NCBI RefSeq assembly: GCF_000422485.1
Contig: NZ_AULW01000052.1
Location: 1-64,000, forward strand
Source: Paenibacillus pasadenensis DSM 19293
Lineage (GTDB): Bacteria > Bacillota > Bacilli > Paenibacillales > Paenibacillaceae
DNA: 64,000 bases
Direction of reading: 5' to 3'
The translations under genes and the position numbers were made by a program. The notes under the pieces were generated by a model. The model was not told the DNA's origin and did no database searches. It worked only from the letters and a program-made list of their open reading frames with translations. Positions 24,423 to 32,048 of this stretch are shown one piece after another. Position 1 is the first letter of the stretch; every line of letters starts with the position of its first letter.

Positions 24423-25865
24423 ATGAACGGATCGGACGTCGTCATGACCATATGGGCGGAAAAAGGGCTGCGTCAGATCTACTGCGACCGCGCGTCGGAC
24501 TCATCCTTCGTCCGCGAGCTGGCCGGGGCTGGCCGGCGGGCAGGCTTGTCCGTCCACGGCTGCTCCAGCCTGGCAGCCGCGCTGAGCGCTGCGGAAGGCT
24601 ATGCGCTCGCCTCCGGCTCCCCGGCGGCTGCGATCGGGACAAGCGCAGAGCTGTCCCGCGCCGAGGCGGCCTCGATCCGGGCGCTGTCGGCCGCGAGCGT
24701 GCCGCTGCTGCTGCTGCTGCCCGGCTGCGCGGGCAGGCCGTCGCGGTCCGGCTCAGGCTTCAAGTCGAGCGCGCTGCTGCGGCACGAGGACGACTGCCGC
24801 AGCACGCTGGAAAAAGCTTATTTCCTCGCGGCGCGGCACGGCCGGAAGGGTCCTGCGCTCGTGCGGCTGGCTCCTTCCTTCGCCGGCGGGCGCTCGCGCC
24901 GCCCTCCCTTCTCCATGCCCGCCTACGAGGACAGCGAGGACTATATGGAACGGCTCGTCTCCGAGCCGCCGATCCGCGACGGGCAGCTGGACCGGATCGC
25001 GGACGGACTCGCGCGCGCTCGGAGGCCCCTGATCGTCGTCGGCGGCGGCGTGCTTCATGCCGGAGCGGCGGCGGAGCTGGGCGAGCTCATCGCCCTGACC
25101 GGCATCCCTGCGGCAGCGACTCCCGGCGGCTGGAGCGCGCTGCCGGGGGGCGTTCCGACTGCACGCGAATTGCCGGCTCAAGTTCGGCAGGCGCCCGCCG
25201 ACTATGCGCTCGTGCTCGGCAGCGGCGAGCCGGCTCCGGCCGCATCCGGGGCGCGCATCGACATCGATCCGGCTGCGCTGGCGCGACCGGAGGAGGCCGC
25301 TCTCGAACGGCTGCAAAGCGACATCCGGCTGTTCCTGACCGCGCTCTCCGCGCGCTGGCTCGCACGCGGACTGCGGCGGCAGGCGGCTCCGCCCTCGCAG
25401 GCGCCGGAGACGGCACCCGGCTGCGAAGCTCCATGCGGTCCGAATCTCCCGGCCGCGGCGCTGCACCCGGCTACGGCGCGCCCTCCAGCCTCCGCGCTTC
25501 CTCCTGCCGCCCCGGCTCTAGCGTCCAGCCCCGTCGATCCGGCTATCCCGAACGGCGCGGAAAGCGGCAGCCTCCCCGGCTCCGTGCTGCTCGCCCGCCG
25601 CGGCTGGTCCGGCTTGCCCGAGCTGCAGCGCCTGCTGCTGCTCGCGCCGGGACAGCGGCTGCTGCTGCTCGCGGGGCCGGCGGGGCATGAGGCGGACGCC
25701 GCGCTCGGCGCGTCGCACGGCGCTCCGAGCGCGGACGTCACGCTGCTTTTGCCCTGCGCCGCGGGCAGGGGCGCGCAGCTGCTGCGTCCACTTGGCCGCG
25801 GCGCCCCATCGGCGCGGGTGGCGCGGCTGAGGCGCCCCGCCGCCCGGCCAAAGCCAAAGGCCTGA
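24423..25865 (+). CDS. Degenerate acetolactate-synthase-like (ThDP enzyme) protein
   Basis: About 480 residues. The start is unsure: ATG 24423 has GGAAGGAG but ~14 bases away; ATG 24384 and 24444 are alternatives. Residues 5-160 resemble the ThDP enzyme N-terminal domain (GLSVHGCSSLAAALSAAEGYA, compare the usual HExAAAxAAxGYA), but the catalytic Glu position is Leu. Residues 195-305 are a clearer TPP_enzyme_M domain (ARRPLIVVGGGVLHAGAAAEL, GIPAAATPGGWSAL). The C-terminal third is Ala/Pro-rich and lacks the GDG...NN ThDP-magnesium motif. Unlikely to make acetolactate; could be a pseudogene under decay or a regulatory-subunit-like protein. Confidence 0.6.
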   Translation: MNGSDVVMTIWAEKGLRQIYCDRASDSSFVRELAGAGRRAGLSVHGCSSLAAALSAAEGYALASGSPAAAIGTSAELSRAEAASIRALSAASVPLLLLLPGCAGRPSRSGSGFKSSALLRHEDDCRSTLEKAYFLAARHGRKGPALVRLAPSFAGGRSRRPPFSMPAYEDSEDYMERLVSEPPIRDGQLDRIADGLARARRPLIVVGGGVLHAGAAAELGELIALTGIPAAATPGGWSALPGGVPTARELPAQVRQAPADYALVLGSGEPAPAASGARIDIDPAALARPEEAALERLQSDIRLFLTALSARWLARGLRRQAAPPSQAPETAPGCEAPCGPNLPAAALHPATARPPASALPPAAPALASSPVDPAIPNGAESGSLPGSVLLARRGWSGLPELQRLLLLAPGQRLLLLAGPAGHEADAALGASHGAPSADVTLLLPCAAGRGAQLLRPLGRGAPSARVARLRRPAARPKPKA

Positions 25866-25894
25866 GCGGCTGCCGTCCGGCAGCCCTCAGGCCT
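25858..25894. terminator. Hairpin between convergent genes
   Basis: AGGCCTGA...GGCTGCC-GTCC-GGCAGCC...TCAGGCCT is a strong stem overlapping the stop of the ThDP-like gene. It lacks a T run, so termination is uncertain. Confidence 0.45.
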
Positions 25895-25901
25895 CGGGAT
25901 A

Positions 25902-25910
25902 TGCTATAAT
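25902..25910 (+). promoter_or_regulatory. Extended -10 element facing the 3' end of the next gene
   Basis: TGCTATAAT is a perfect extended -10. It points plus, into the 3' end of the minus-strand gene at 25933; no -35 is evident. It could start an antisense or small RNA, or be chance. Confidence 0.25.
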
Positions 25911-25932
25911 CGGGGGAACGGCCGGTCCGGCA

Positions 25933-26571
25933 TCAGCTGCCGGCCAATCGGTCCACGGCTTGCTGCACGCCGGCCTCGGCGATGCCGTTCAGCTGCGGAA
26001 AGCCCTTGTCCTCCAGGCTGACGGTGCGTCCGCCCTGAATCGGGTAGACGCCCTGCAGCAGCCCGAGCGGCACATAGCTGTCCGTGCCTTCGAGCTTGTG
26101 CAGGAACAGCAGGTAATCCGGTCCCGTCGCCCATGCGCCTGGATAGCGTTCGTTGGCCTCCAGCTGCGACGGCGGCGGCAGCGGCTCGATCCCGGTCGTG
26201 ACGACCGTCAGCTCGTTGCTGCCGCCGCCTTTGATCCAGCGCTTGACCGTGAACTTCTGCACGAAGTTGACCAGCCTGCCCTGAGGGGCGTTCTGGCCGG
26301 TCTGCACCATGCGGTCGCTCTCGCCGAAGCTCCCCACGGCGATGCCGTCCGCATGGCGGACAAGCTCCGACGCGCTCGCCTGGCTCTGCTCCGGCACGAC
26401 ATCCTGGTCGAGCCGAAATGGCGCCGCCTGCGCCGTGCCCGGAGCCGCCAGCGCGCCGGCCGCCGCGACCGCCAGCACCGCCGGCAGCGCCGCCAGCCGG
26501 CATGCCAGCAGCCCTCCCGGAGCCTTGCCTCGCAGCAGCTCCTGCAGCTTTTTCTTCAATCGGGAATACAT
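25933..26571 (-). CDS. Exported protein of unknown function
   Basis: About 212 residues from ATG 26571; GTG 26583 is also possible. The N-terminus is strongly basic (RLKKKLQELLRGK), followed by a long Ala/Leu stretch and AAPGTAQAAPF, a signal peptide cut near residue 50. The mature part contains FVQKFTVKRWIKG, ELTVVTTGIEP and YLLFLHKLEGTDSYVPLG, an all-beta look. I recognise no family. Convergent with the ThDP-like gene. Confidence 0.6.
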   Translation of the reverse strand: MYSRLKKKLQELLRGKAPGGLLACRLAALPAVLAVAAAGALAAPGTAQAAPFRLDQDVVPEQSQASASELVRHADGIAVGSFGESDRMVQTGQNAPQGRLVNFVQKFTVKRWIKGGGSNELTVVTTGIEPLPPPSQLEANERYPGAWATGPDYLLFLHKLEGTDSYVPLGLLQGVYPIQGGRTVSLEDKGFPQLNGIAEAGVQQAVDRLAGS

Positions 26572-26666
26572 CGCTCGCTTCACCCTTCCAGTCGTTTCCT
26601 AGCGGTAGTATGCATAGGAGGCTGGAAAATCATCCATCACCTCGAATCAGGAGGAGGAACGTTCCC

Positions 26667-27644
26667 ATGACCATGACGTACCGCAAGCTCGGCGCGAGCG
26701 GCCTGACCGTCTCCGCGCTCGGCCTCGGCACGAACGCCTTCGGCAAGCGGACCGGCGAGGAGGAGAGCATCCGCATCGTCCACGCCGCGCTCGACGCCGG
26801 CATCACCTTCCTCGATACGGCCAACATCTACGCGGGCACGCTCAGCGAGACGATCATCGGGAAGGCGCTCGCCGGCCGCCGCGCGGATGCCGTACTGACG
26901 ACCAAGGCCGGCCTGCCGCGCGGCGAAGGGCCGGGGAAGCGCGGAGCGTCGAGGTCGCATCTGACGGCCGAGCTGGAGGGCAGCCTGCGCCGGCTCGGCA
27001 CCGATTACGTCGACCTGTACCAGATCCATACGTTCGATCCCGAGACGCCGCTGGAGGAGACGCTGCGCACGCTCGAGGACATGGTCCGCTCCGGCAAGGT
27101 CCGCTACATCGGCGCGTCCAACTATCAGGCGTGGGAGCTGATGAAAGCGCTCGGCATCAGCGACCGGCTGCAGCTGGAGCGCTACGTCTCCATCCAGACG
27201 AGCTACTCGCTCGCCGACCGCACGCCGGAGCTGGAGCTCGTGCCGCTCTGCCTCGACCAAGGCATCGGACTCATCCCTTACTTCCCGCTCGCGGGAGGCA
27301 TCCTCACGGGCAAATACGCCGCCGGAGCGGAAGCCCCGCCCGGCTCGCGGCTCGACAAGGACGGCTCGTTCGGCCGCTTCCTGAAAGGCGACGTCATCGG
27401 CCTCGGCCAGGATGTCGCCGAGCTGGCCGAAGAGGCGGGCTGCGAGCCGGCCGCGCTGTCGATCCGCTGGCTGATGGACAAGCCGGCCGTCTCGACCGTC
27501 ATCGCCGGCGCGACGAGCGTCGAGCAGCTGACGGCCAATCTGCGCAGCCTCGAGCTCGCGCTCGAGCCGTCCATCCAGGACGAGCTGGAGCGCATCAGCC
27601 GGCCGTTCCGCTACGGCGAGCCGTTCGCCCGCTACCGGATCTGA
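26667..27644 (+). CDS. Aldo/keto reductase
   Basis: 325 residues. TIM-barrel AKR with the catalytic tetrad visible: Asp50 and Tyr55 (FLDTANIYAG), Lys80 (TTKAG), His121 (QIHTFD). Coenzyme-binding loop near the C-terminus (VIAGATSVEQLTANL) prefers NADPH. The class resembles YajO/Tas-type reductases of unknown natural substrate. GAGGAGGAAC precedes ATG 26667. The DoxX-like gene follows after 30 bp, suggesting an operon. Confidence 0.93.
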   Translation: MTMTYRKLGASGLTVSALGLGTNAFGKRTGEEESIRIVHAALDAGITFLDTANIYAGTLSETIIGKALAGRRADAVLTTKAGLPRGEGPGKRGASRSHLTAELEGSLRRLGTDYVDLYQIHTFDPETPLEETLRTLEDMVRSGKVRYIGASNYQAWELMKALGISDRLQLERYVSIQTSYSLADRTPELELVPLCLDQGIGLIPYFPLAGGILTGKYAAGAEAPPGSRLDKDGSFGRFLKGDVIGLGQDVAELAEEAGCEPAALSIRWLMDKPAVSTVIAGATSVEQLTANLRSLELALEPSIQDELERISRPFRYGEPFARYRI

Positions 27645-27674
27645 CGCGCCACCGATGAGGAGGAATCGAAGCTC

Positions 27675-28127
27675 ATGACATCCGCTTCCGACCTGCGCTA
27701 TTTCCAGACGACCTGGCCGCGGCTGATCGGCCTGCTGCTGTTCGCCGCGCTGATGGTCGCGGCCTGCCTGTACCACTTCCGCGAGCCGGACGGCTTCGCG
27801 GCGATGCTGCCGGACTGGGTGCCGCTGCGGCTGCCGATCGTCTACGCGACCGCCATTCTCGAGCTGGCCATCGCCGCGCTGGTCCTCGTGCCGGCGACGC
27901 GCGGCTGGACCGGCCTGTTCGCCGCGCTTTACCTGGTCGTGATCGTCGTCGCCAACGTCTACGCCGCCGCGCGCGGCATTCCCGCTCCGGGCAGCGACAG
28001 CGCCTCCAAGACGGCGCTCTGGCTGCGCGTCGCCGCCCAGCCGCTGCTCGTCTGGTGGGCGCTCTGGTGCACCCGCTACCCTTCCCGCGACACGTCGCTC
28101 AAAGGCCCGCCGCGCAAAGCCCGCTGA
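27675..28127 (+). CDS. DoxX-like membrane protein
   Basis: 150 residues with four hydrophobic helices. The segment EPDGFAAMLPDWVPLRLPIVYATAILELAIAALVL is typical of DoxX-like proteins (thin four-helix bundle, function mostly unknown, sometimes linked to redox balance). GGAGGAAT site near 27658. Ends at a C-terminal basic tail. Likely cotranscribed with the aldo/keto reductase. Confidence 0.8.
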   Translation: MTSASDLRYFQTTWPRLIGLLLFAALMVAACLYHFREPDGFAAMLPDWVPLRLPIVYATAILELAIAALVLVPATRGWTGLFAALYLVVIVVANVYAAARGIPAPGSDSASKTALWLRVAAQPLLVWWALWCTRYPSRDTSLKGPPRKAR

Positions 28128-28197
28128 CCGCCCTGCGGCCGCTGGCCATGAGCGCGCCCCGGTCCGCCTGACGACCGCATGCGGGCCCTGCTCCGCC

Positions 28198-28242
28198 AAA
28201 AAGGCGCTTCGCTCCCCGCAAGGGGACGCGAAGCGCCTTTTT
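28198..28242. terminator. Bidirectional terminator, DoxX-like and DHA2 genes
   Basis: AAAAAGGCGCTTCGC pairs with GCGAAGCGCCTTTTT, with CCCC/GGGG inside; T runs on both strands. Confidence 0.9.
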
Positions 28243-28278
28243 GCTGCTGCGGACCTGCTTCATGGACGAAGCGAAGCG

Positions 28279-29754
28279 TCAGTGCCCGCCCATCATCATG
28301 CTCGGCTCGGAAGAAGACGCGGCGCCTTCCTGCGGCCTCGGACGGCTCAGCAGGAAGCCAAGCACGACGCCGGTCGCCGCGATCCAGATGAGCAGCGCGA
28401 ACGTGTCGCCGTACGAGGCGCTGAGCAGCTCGGCGGGCTGCGCGCCCAGCTCCGGACCGTTGTCCTTGATGCGGCCGGTCAGGTAGGTCGAGAGGCCGGC
28501 GATGGCGAACGAGCTGACGACCTGCTGCGCCGCCGCCGTCAGCGAGGTGACGCGGCCGACCAGCTGGGCCGGAGCCGACTGGATGATATGCGTGTTGAGC
28601 GGCATCATCGACAGGCCCATGCCGGCGCCGATCAGCGCGAGCGGCAGGATGAGCGAGCCGACGCCCGTGTCCGCCTCGATGCCGGAGAGCAGGAACGCCG
28701 CCACGCTCACGAGCGCCATGCCCGTCATGACGAGCGGACGCGCTCCGACCTTGTCGTACAGCCTGCCGCCAATCGGCATGAACAGGCCGGCGGCGAGCGC
28801 CTGCGGCAGCAGGATGAGGCCGGTGTCCAGCGCCCCGTAGCCTTTGGCCGTCTGCAGGAACAGCGGCAGCAGGAAGATCGTGCCGAACAGCGCCGCCTGG
28901 GAGATCCACTGCACGAGGATGCCCTTGGTGAAGTTCGGCGAGCGGAATACGCGCAGCTCGAGCAGCGGGTTCGAGCGGCGGAGCTCCGCGAGGATGAAGA
29001 CGACGAGCGCGACGCCGCCGACGATGAGGCCCGTCAGCGTGCGCGCCGACGTCCAGTCCGTGCCGCCCTCGGAGACGCCGTAGGCGAGCGCGGCGAACGC
29101 CAGCGGGCCGAACACGATGCCCATCATGTCGAGCACGGGCACCGTCTGGCGCTGGATGACCGGCAGCGTGCGCAGCGCGACGATGACGGCGATGACGCCG
29201 ATCGGCAGGTTGATGAGGAAGATCCAGTGCCACGACACGTACTCCACGAGCCAGCCCGAGACGACCGGACCGAGCGCCGGAGCGAGCAGCATCGGGATGC
29301 CGATCATGCCCATCACCGCGCCGACCTTGCCCGGAGGCGCGATCCGGTACGTGAACGCCATCGCGATCGGCGCGACCATGCCCCCGCCGAGCCCCTGCAG
29401 CACGCGGAACGCGATCAGCTGCTCCGCGCTGCCGGCCATCGCGCACAGCGCGGAGCCGAGCGTGAACAGCACGACGGACAGGATGAAGATCGTCTTGGCT
29501 CCGAACCGGTCCGACAGCCAGCCGGCCAGCGGGATGACCGCGGCCTGCGCGAGCGCGTAGCCGGTGATCGTCCACTGGATGAGCGACAGCGACGCGCCTC
29601 CGAAGTCCTGCTGCAGCTTCGGCACGGCGACGTTCATCGCCGTCCCGTCCAGAATGACCATGAACATTCCGATGATGATCGCCACCAGCGGCGCCAGTAT
29701 GGCCCGCATCGACAGCTCCGGTCCGGCCGGGCCGCCCCCTGCGACTTGCGACAT
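28279..29754 (-). CDS. DHA2 (EmrB/QacA) family drug efflux MFS transporter
   Basis: 491 residues from ATG 29754, AAGGAG eight bases before it. Fourteen hydrophobic helices. Family marks: FMVILDGTAMNVAVPKLQQDF in helix 1, AGWLSDRFGAKTIFI (motif A), RVLQGLGGGMVAPIA (motif C area). The C-terminus is a short Ser/Met-rich tail. It should export hydrophobic cations or antibiotics. Its promoter contains palindromic operators of the divergent TetR regulator. Confidence 0.93.
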   Translation of the reverse strand: MSQVAGGGPAGPELSMRAILAPLVAIIIGMFMVILDGTAMNVAVPKLQQDFGGASLSLIQWTITGYALAQAAVIPLAGWLSDRFGAKTIFILSVVLFTLGSALCAMAGSAEQLIAFRVLQGLGGGMVAPIAMAFTYRIAPPGKVGAVMGMIGIPMLLAPALGPVVSGWLVEYVSWHWIFLINLPIGVIAVIVALRTLPVIQRQTVPVLDMMGIVFGPLAFAALAYGVSEGGTDWTSARTLTGLIVGGVALVVFILAELRRSNPLLELRVFRSPNFTKGILVQWISQAALFGTIFLLPLFLQTAKGYGALDTGLILLPQALAAGLFMPIGGRLYDKVGARPLVMTGMALVSVAAFLLSGIEADTGVGSLILPLALIGAGMGLSMMPLNTHIIQSAPAQLVGRVTSLTAAAQQVVSSFAIAGLSTYLTGRIKDNGPELGAQPAELLSASYGDTFALLIWIAATGVVLGFLLSRPRPQEGAASSSEPSMMMGGH

Positions 29755-29887
29755 GCTCTCCACTCCTTCATCTCTCTTTTCCTTCCCTCCGCCCGGAGGC
29801 GCCCGCCGCGGTCCGCCCTTCATTGACCCCTGCCCGCAGAAGGGATAAAATAAGGCAGCAAGCGGCTTCGAGCCGTCCGGTACGGCA

Positions 29888-29950
29888 AGCGGACAATTGT
29901 CCGCTTATGGGAAACGTTTTGACTATAGCGGACAATTGTCCGCCTGTCAA
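29888..29950 (-). promoter_or_regulatory. DHA2 promoter with two palindromic operators
   Basis: TTGACA (29950-29945), 17 bp, TATAGT (29927-29922) is a near-consensus minus-strand promoter. The 16-bp palindrome GCGGACAATTGTCCGC fills the spacer (29928-29943) and a second identical copy lies downstream (29889-29904; 18 bp with flanks), 39 bp centre to centre. A bound TetR dimer would mask the promoter. Confidence 0.88.
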
Positions 29951-29995
29951 CGACGTTTTTTAGTTGTAAACTTTTCAGGAAAGAGATGAAAGCGC

Positions 29996-30619
29996 ATGCC
30001 GATTCCGGATAAACGAAAAGGATCCCGCGAGCTGAGCGCATCCATATTGGATACGGCGCGCAGCCTGTTCGCCGAGCATGGCGTCGATGCGGTCAGCATG
30101 CACCAGATCGCCAAGGCGGCCGGAGTCGGCCAGGGCACCTTGTACCGCCGGTACGCCCAGAAGGGCGACCTGTGCCTATGCCTGATGGAGGAGGAGTTCC
30201 ACAGGCTGCGGGAGTCGATCCTCGTCCGGCTGGAAGCGCTCGCCGGCGAGCCTCCATGCGTGCGTCTGGCGGCGTTGGCGACGCTCGTCGTCGAGCATCT
30301 GATCGCGGACAGCCGCATCGTCGAAGCGATGCACACGGCGATCTACAACGGGCGCAACACGTTCAAGGAGATCGAGCAGTTCTATGAGAGCCCTCCCTAC
30401 CGCTTCCTGTACGAGACGATCCAGACGCTGCTGGACGAGGCCCGGACCAAGGGACAGACGATCGAGGCGGTCGATCCGGCCGTGAGCGCCCATCTGCTCA
30501 TCTCGCTGTTCTCGCCGCAGTCGCTGCTTCATCTGCACGAAAAGCTGGAGGTCGATCCCGAGGAGATCGTCCGGCGCATCGTCTGCACCGCGATCCGGCC
30601 GCTGTTCCGCGAGGAGTAG
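29996..30619 (+). CDS. TetR-family repressor of the DHA2 pump
   Basis: 207 residues. HTH at ~12-58: ILDTARSLFAEHGVDAVSMH then IAKAAGVGQGTLYRRYAQKGDL. The C-terminal ligand domain has HLIADSRIVEAMHTAIYNGR and others. It is divergent from the DHA2 gene; the two palindromes between them identify it as their probable ligand-responsive repressor. GGAAAGAG lies just before ATG. Inducer unknown. Confidence 0.92.
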   Translation: MPIPDKRKGSRELSASILDTARSLFAEHGVDAVSMHQIAKAAGVGQGTLYRRYAQKGDLCLCLMEEEFHRLRESILVRLEALAGEPPCVRLAALATLVVEHLIADSRIVEAMHTAIYNGRNTFKEIEQFYESPPYRFLYETIQTLLDEARTKGQTIEAVDPAVSAHLLISLFSPQSLLHLHEKLEVDPEEIVRRIVCTAIRPLFREE

Positions 30620-30659
30620 CGCCGCGCCGTCCGCTTTTTTCACACGCGCGGCTTCCCCG

Positions 30660-30696
30660 ATCCGAGGCATCGCGCCCGCGATGCTTCGGATTTTTT
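30660..30696 (+). terminator. Terminator of the TetR gene
   Basis: ATCCGAGGCATCGCG pairs with CGCGATGCTTCGGAT (one mismatch), then TTTTTT. Confidence 0.87.
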
Positions 30697-30734
30697 CTGT
30701 CGGCGTCCTCCCGCATCGCCTTGGTCCGACGCGA

Positions 30735-30775
30735 AAAAGCCGCCCCGGCCGTTCGGAAGAACGGTCGGGGCGGCC
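30735..30775 (-). terminator. Terminator of the ribokinase gene
   Basis: GCCGCCCCGACCGTTC pairs with GAACGGCCGGGGCGGC and is followed by TTTTT on the minus strand. Confidence 0.87.
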
Positions 30776-30832
30776 GAAGCCAACCCTGCTGTCGCCAGGG
30801 CACAGCCGGCTGGCGCGAACGCGCCTCAAGCC

Positions 30833-31864
30833 TCAAGCCTGCTGCAGCGCCGCTTCGACCTCCTCGCGCGAGGGCAGGCCGTCCTGCGCGCCGAAGCGCG
30901 TCACCGCCAGCGAGGCCGCCTGCACGGCGAAGCGCAGCGCCTCCAGCAGCTCGGCGTCGCCCGCGGCGGCTCCCTGCGCGGCCAGCTCCGCGAGCTTGAC
31001 GCACAGCGCCGCGTTCAGCGTGTCGCCGGCTCCGGTCGTATCAACGACCTCGACGCGCGGCGCCGGCACCGTCACGAGGCGTCCGTCTTCGCCGAGGAAC
31101 GAGCAGCCGGCGGCGCCGCGCGTGACGATGACGCGGCCGCCGACGCTTGCCTGCCAGGCGGCGATCGCCTCGCGCAGCTCGTCCTCCGACTCGGCGGATG
31201 CCCCCGTCAAGGCGGCGAACTCGGTCTCGTTCGGCGTGATGTAGTCGGCGAGCTCGAGCAGCTCCCGGGGAAGCTGCTGCGCCGGCGCGGGATTGAGCAC
31301 CGTCGCGACGCCGGCCTCGCGGGCGATGCGCAGCGCCGCGCGCACGCCCTCCAGCGGGATCTCGAGCTGCACGAGCAGCGCCTGCGCGCGCTCGATCGAC
31401 TCGCGCCGGCTTTCCACCCACGCCTCGCCGCATTCCCCGTTCGCGCCGGCGACAATGACGATGCAGTTGTCCTCCGGCGTATGATAGATCGAGGCGACGC
31501 CGGTCGGCTCGCTCGGGTGGACGCCGATGCCGGAGGCGCCGACCCCCATCCGCCGCATCTGCTCCAGCAGCTGCTTGCCGAAGGCATCATCGCCCACGCG
31601 GCCGATCATCTCGGTCGCCGCTCCAAGCCGGGCGCAGCCGGCCGCCTGATTGGCGCCTTTGCCGCCGGGCAGCGTATGCAGCGCGCTGCCGCTGATCGTC
31701 TCTCCGGCCAGCGGCATCCGGCCCATGCTGATGACCAGATCCATATTGAGGCTGCCGGCCACGGCGACGCGCGGCGCTGCCGCCGCGCCTCCCTGAATGT
31801 CCCGCTCTTGCGCCGCCGCTTCCGGAGCCGCTCCGTTCCTCTCGTCCGCTCCTTGCTTCATCAT
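30833..31864 (-). CDS. rbsK: Ribokinase (PfkB family)
   Basis: About 343 residues from ATG 31864 (AAAGG ten bases before; GTG 31876 possible). The PfkB core begins near residue 31: VAVAGSLNMDLVISMGRMP, TLPGGKGANQA (substrate binding), and the C-terminal DTTGAGDT with the catalytic Asp. The first 30 residues are an extra Ala/Gly-rich extension. It phosphorylates ribose to ribose 5-phosphate. No rbs transporter is adjacent, so it is an orphan kinase. Confidence 0.9.
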   Translation of the reverse strand: MMKQGADERNGAAPEAAAQERDIQGGAAAAPRVAVAGSLNMDLVISMGRMPLAGETISGSALHTLPGGKGANQAAGCARLGAATEMIGRVGDDAFGKQLLEQMRRMGVGASGIGVHPSEPTGVASIYHTPEDNCIVIVAGANGECGEAWVESRRESIERAQALLVQLEIPLEGVRAALRIAREAGVATVLNPAPAQQLPRELLELADYITPNETEFAALTGASAESEDELREAIAAWQASVGGRVIVTRGAAGCSFLGEDGRLVTVPAPRVEVVDTTGAGDTLNAALCVKLAELAAQGAAAGDAELLEALRFAVQAASLAVTRFGAQDGLPSREEVEAALQQA

Positions 31865-32048
31865 GCCTACACGCACCTTTCCTTCATTTCAGCCTCTCTC
31901 ATTCTAGCTCATTTCAAGCTCCCTGCGCAGGGGAGCGATGGCGGGAAAGCACGGCTATAAGGAAATTCGCCTCCACCGGCCATCGCCGATTCGGTATAAT
32001 GGAGATTGTTTCCTGTAGACGACAACGATAATGAAAGAGGTGTCCCTC

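Noticed and set aside
28282-29826. 514-residue plus-strand ORF opposite the DHA2 pump
   Set aside because: Antisense shadow rich in Arg and Asp; the real gene has promoter, operators and ribosome site.
31921-31932. Palindrome CCCTGCGCAGGG upstream of the M3 peptidase
   Set aside because: Short and GC-rich; expected by chance in this composition, no second copy.
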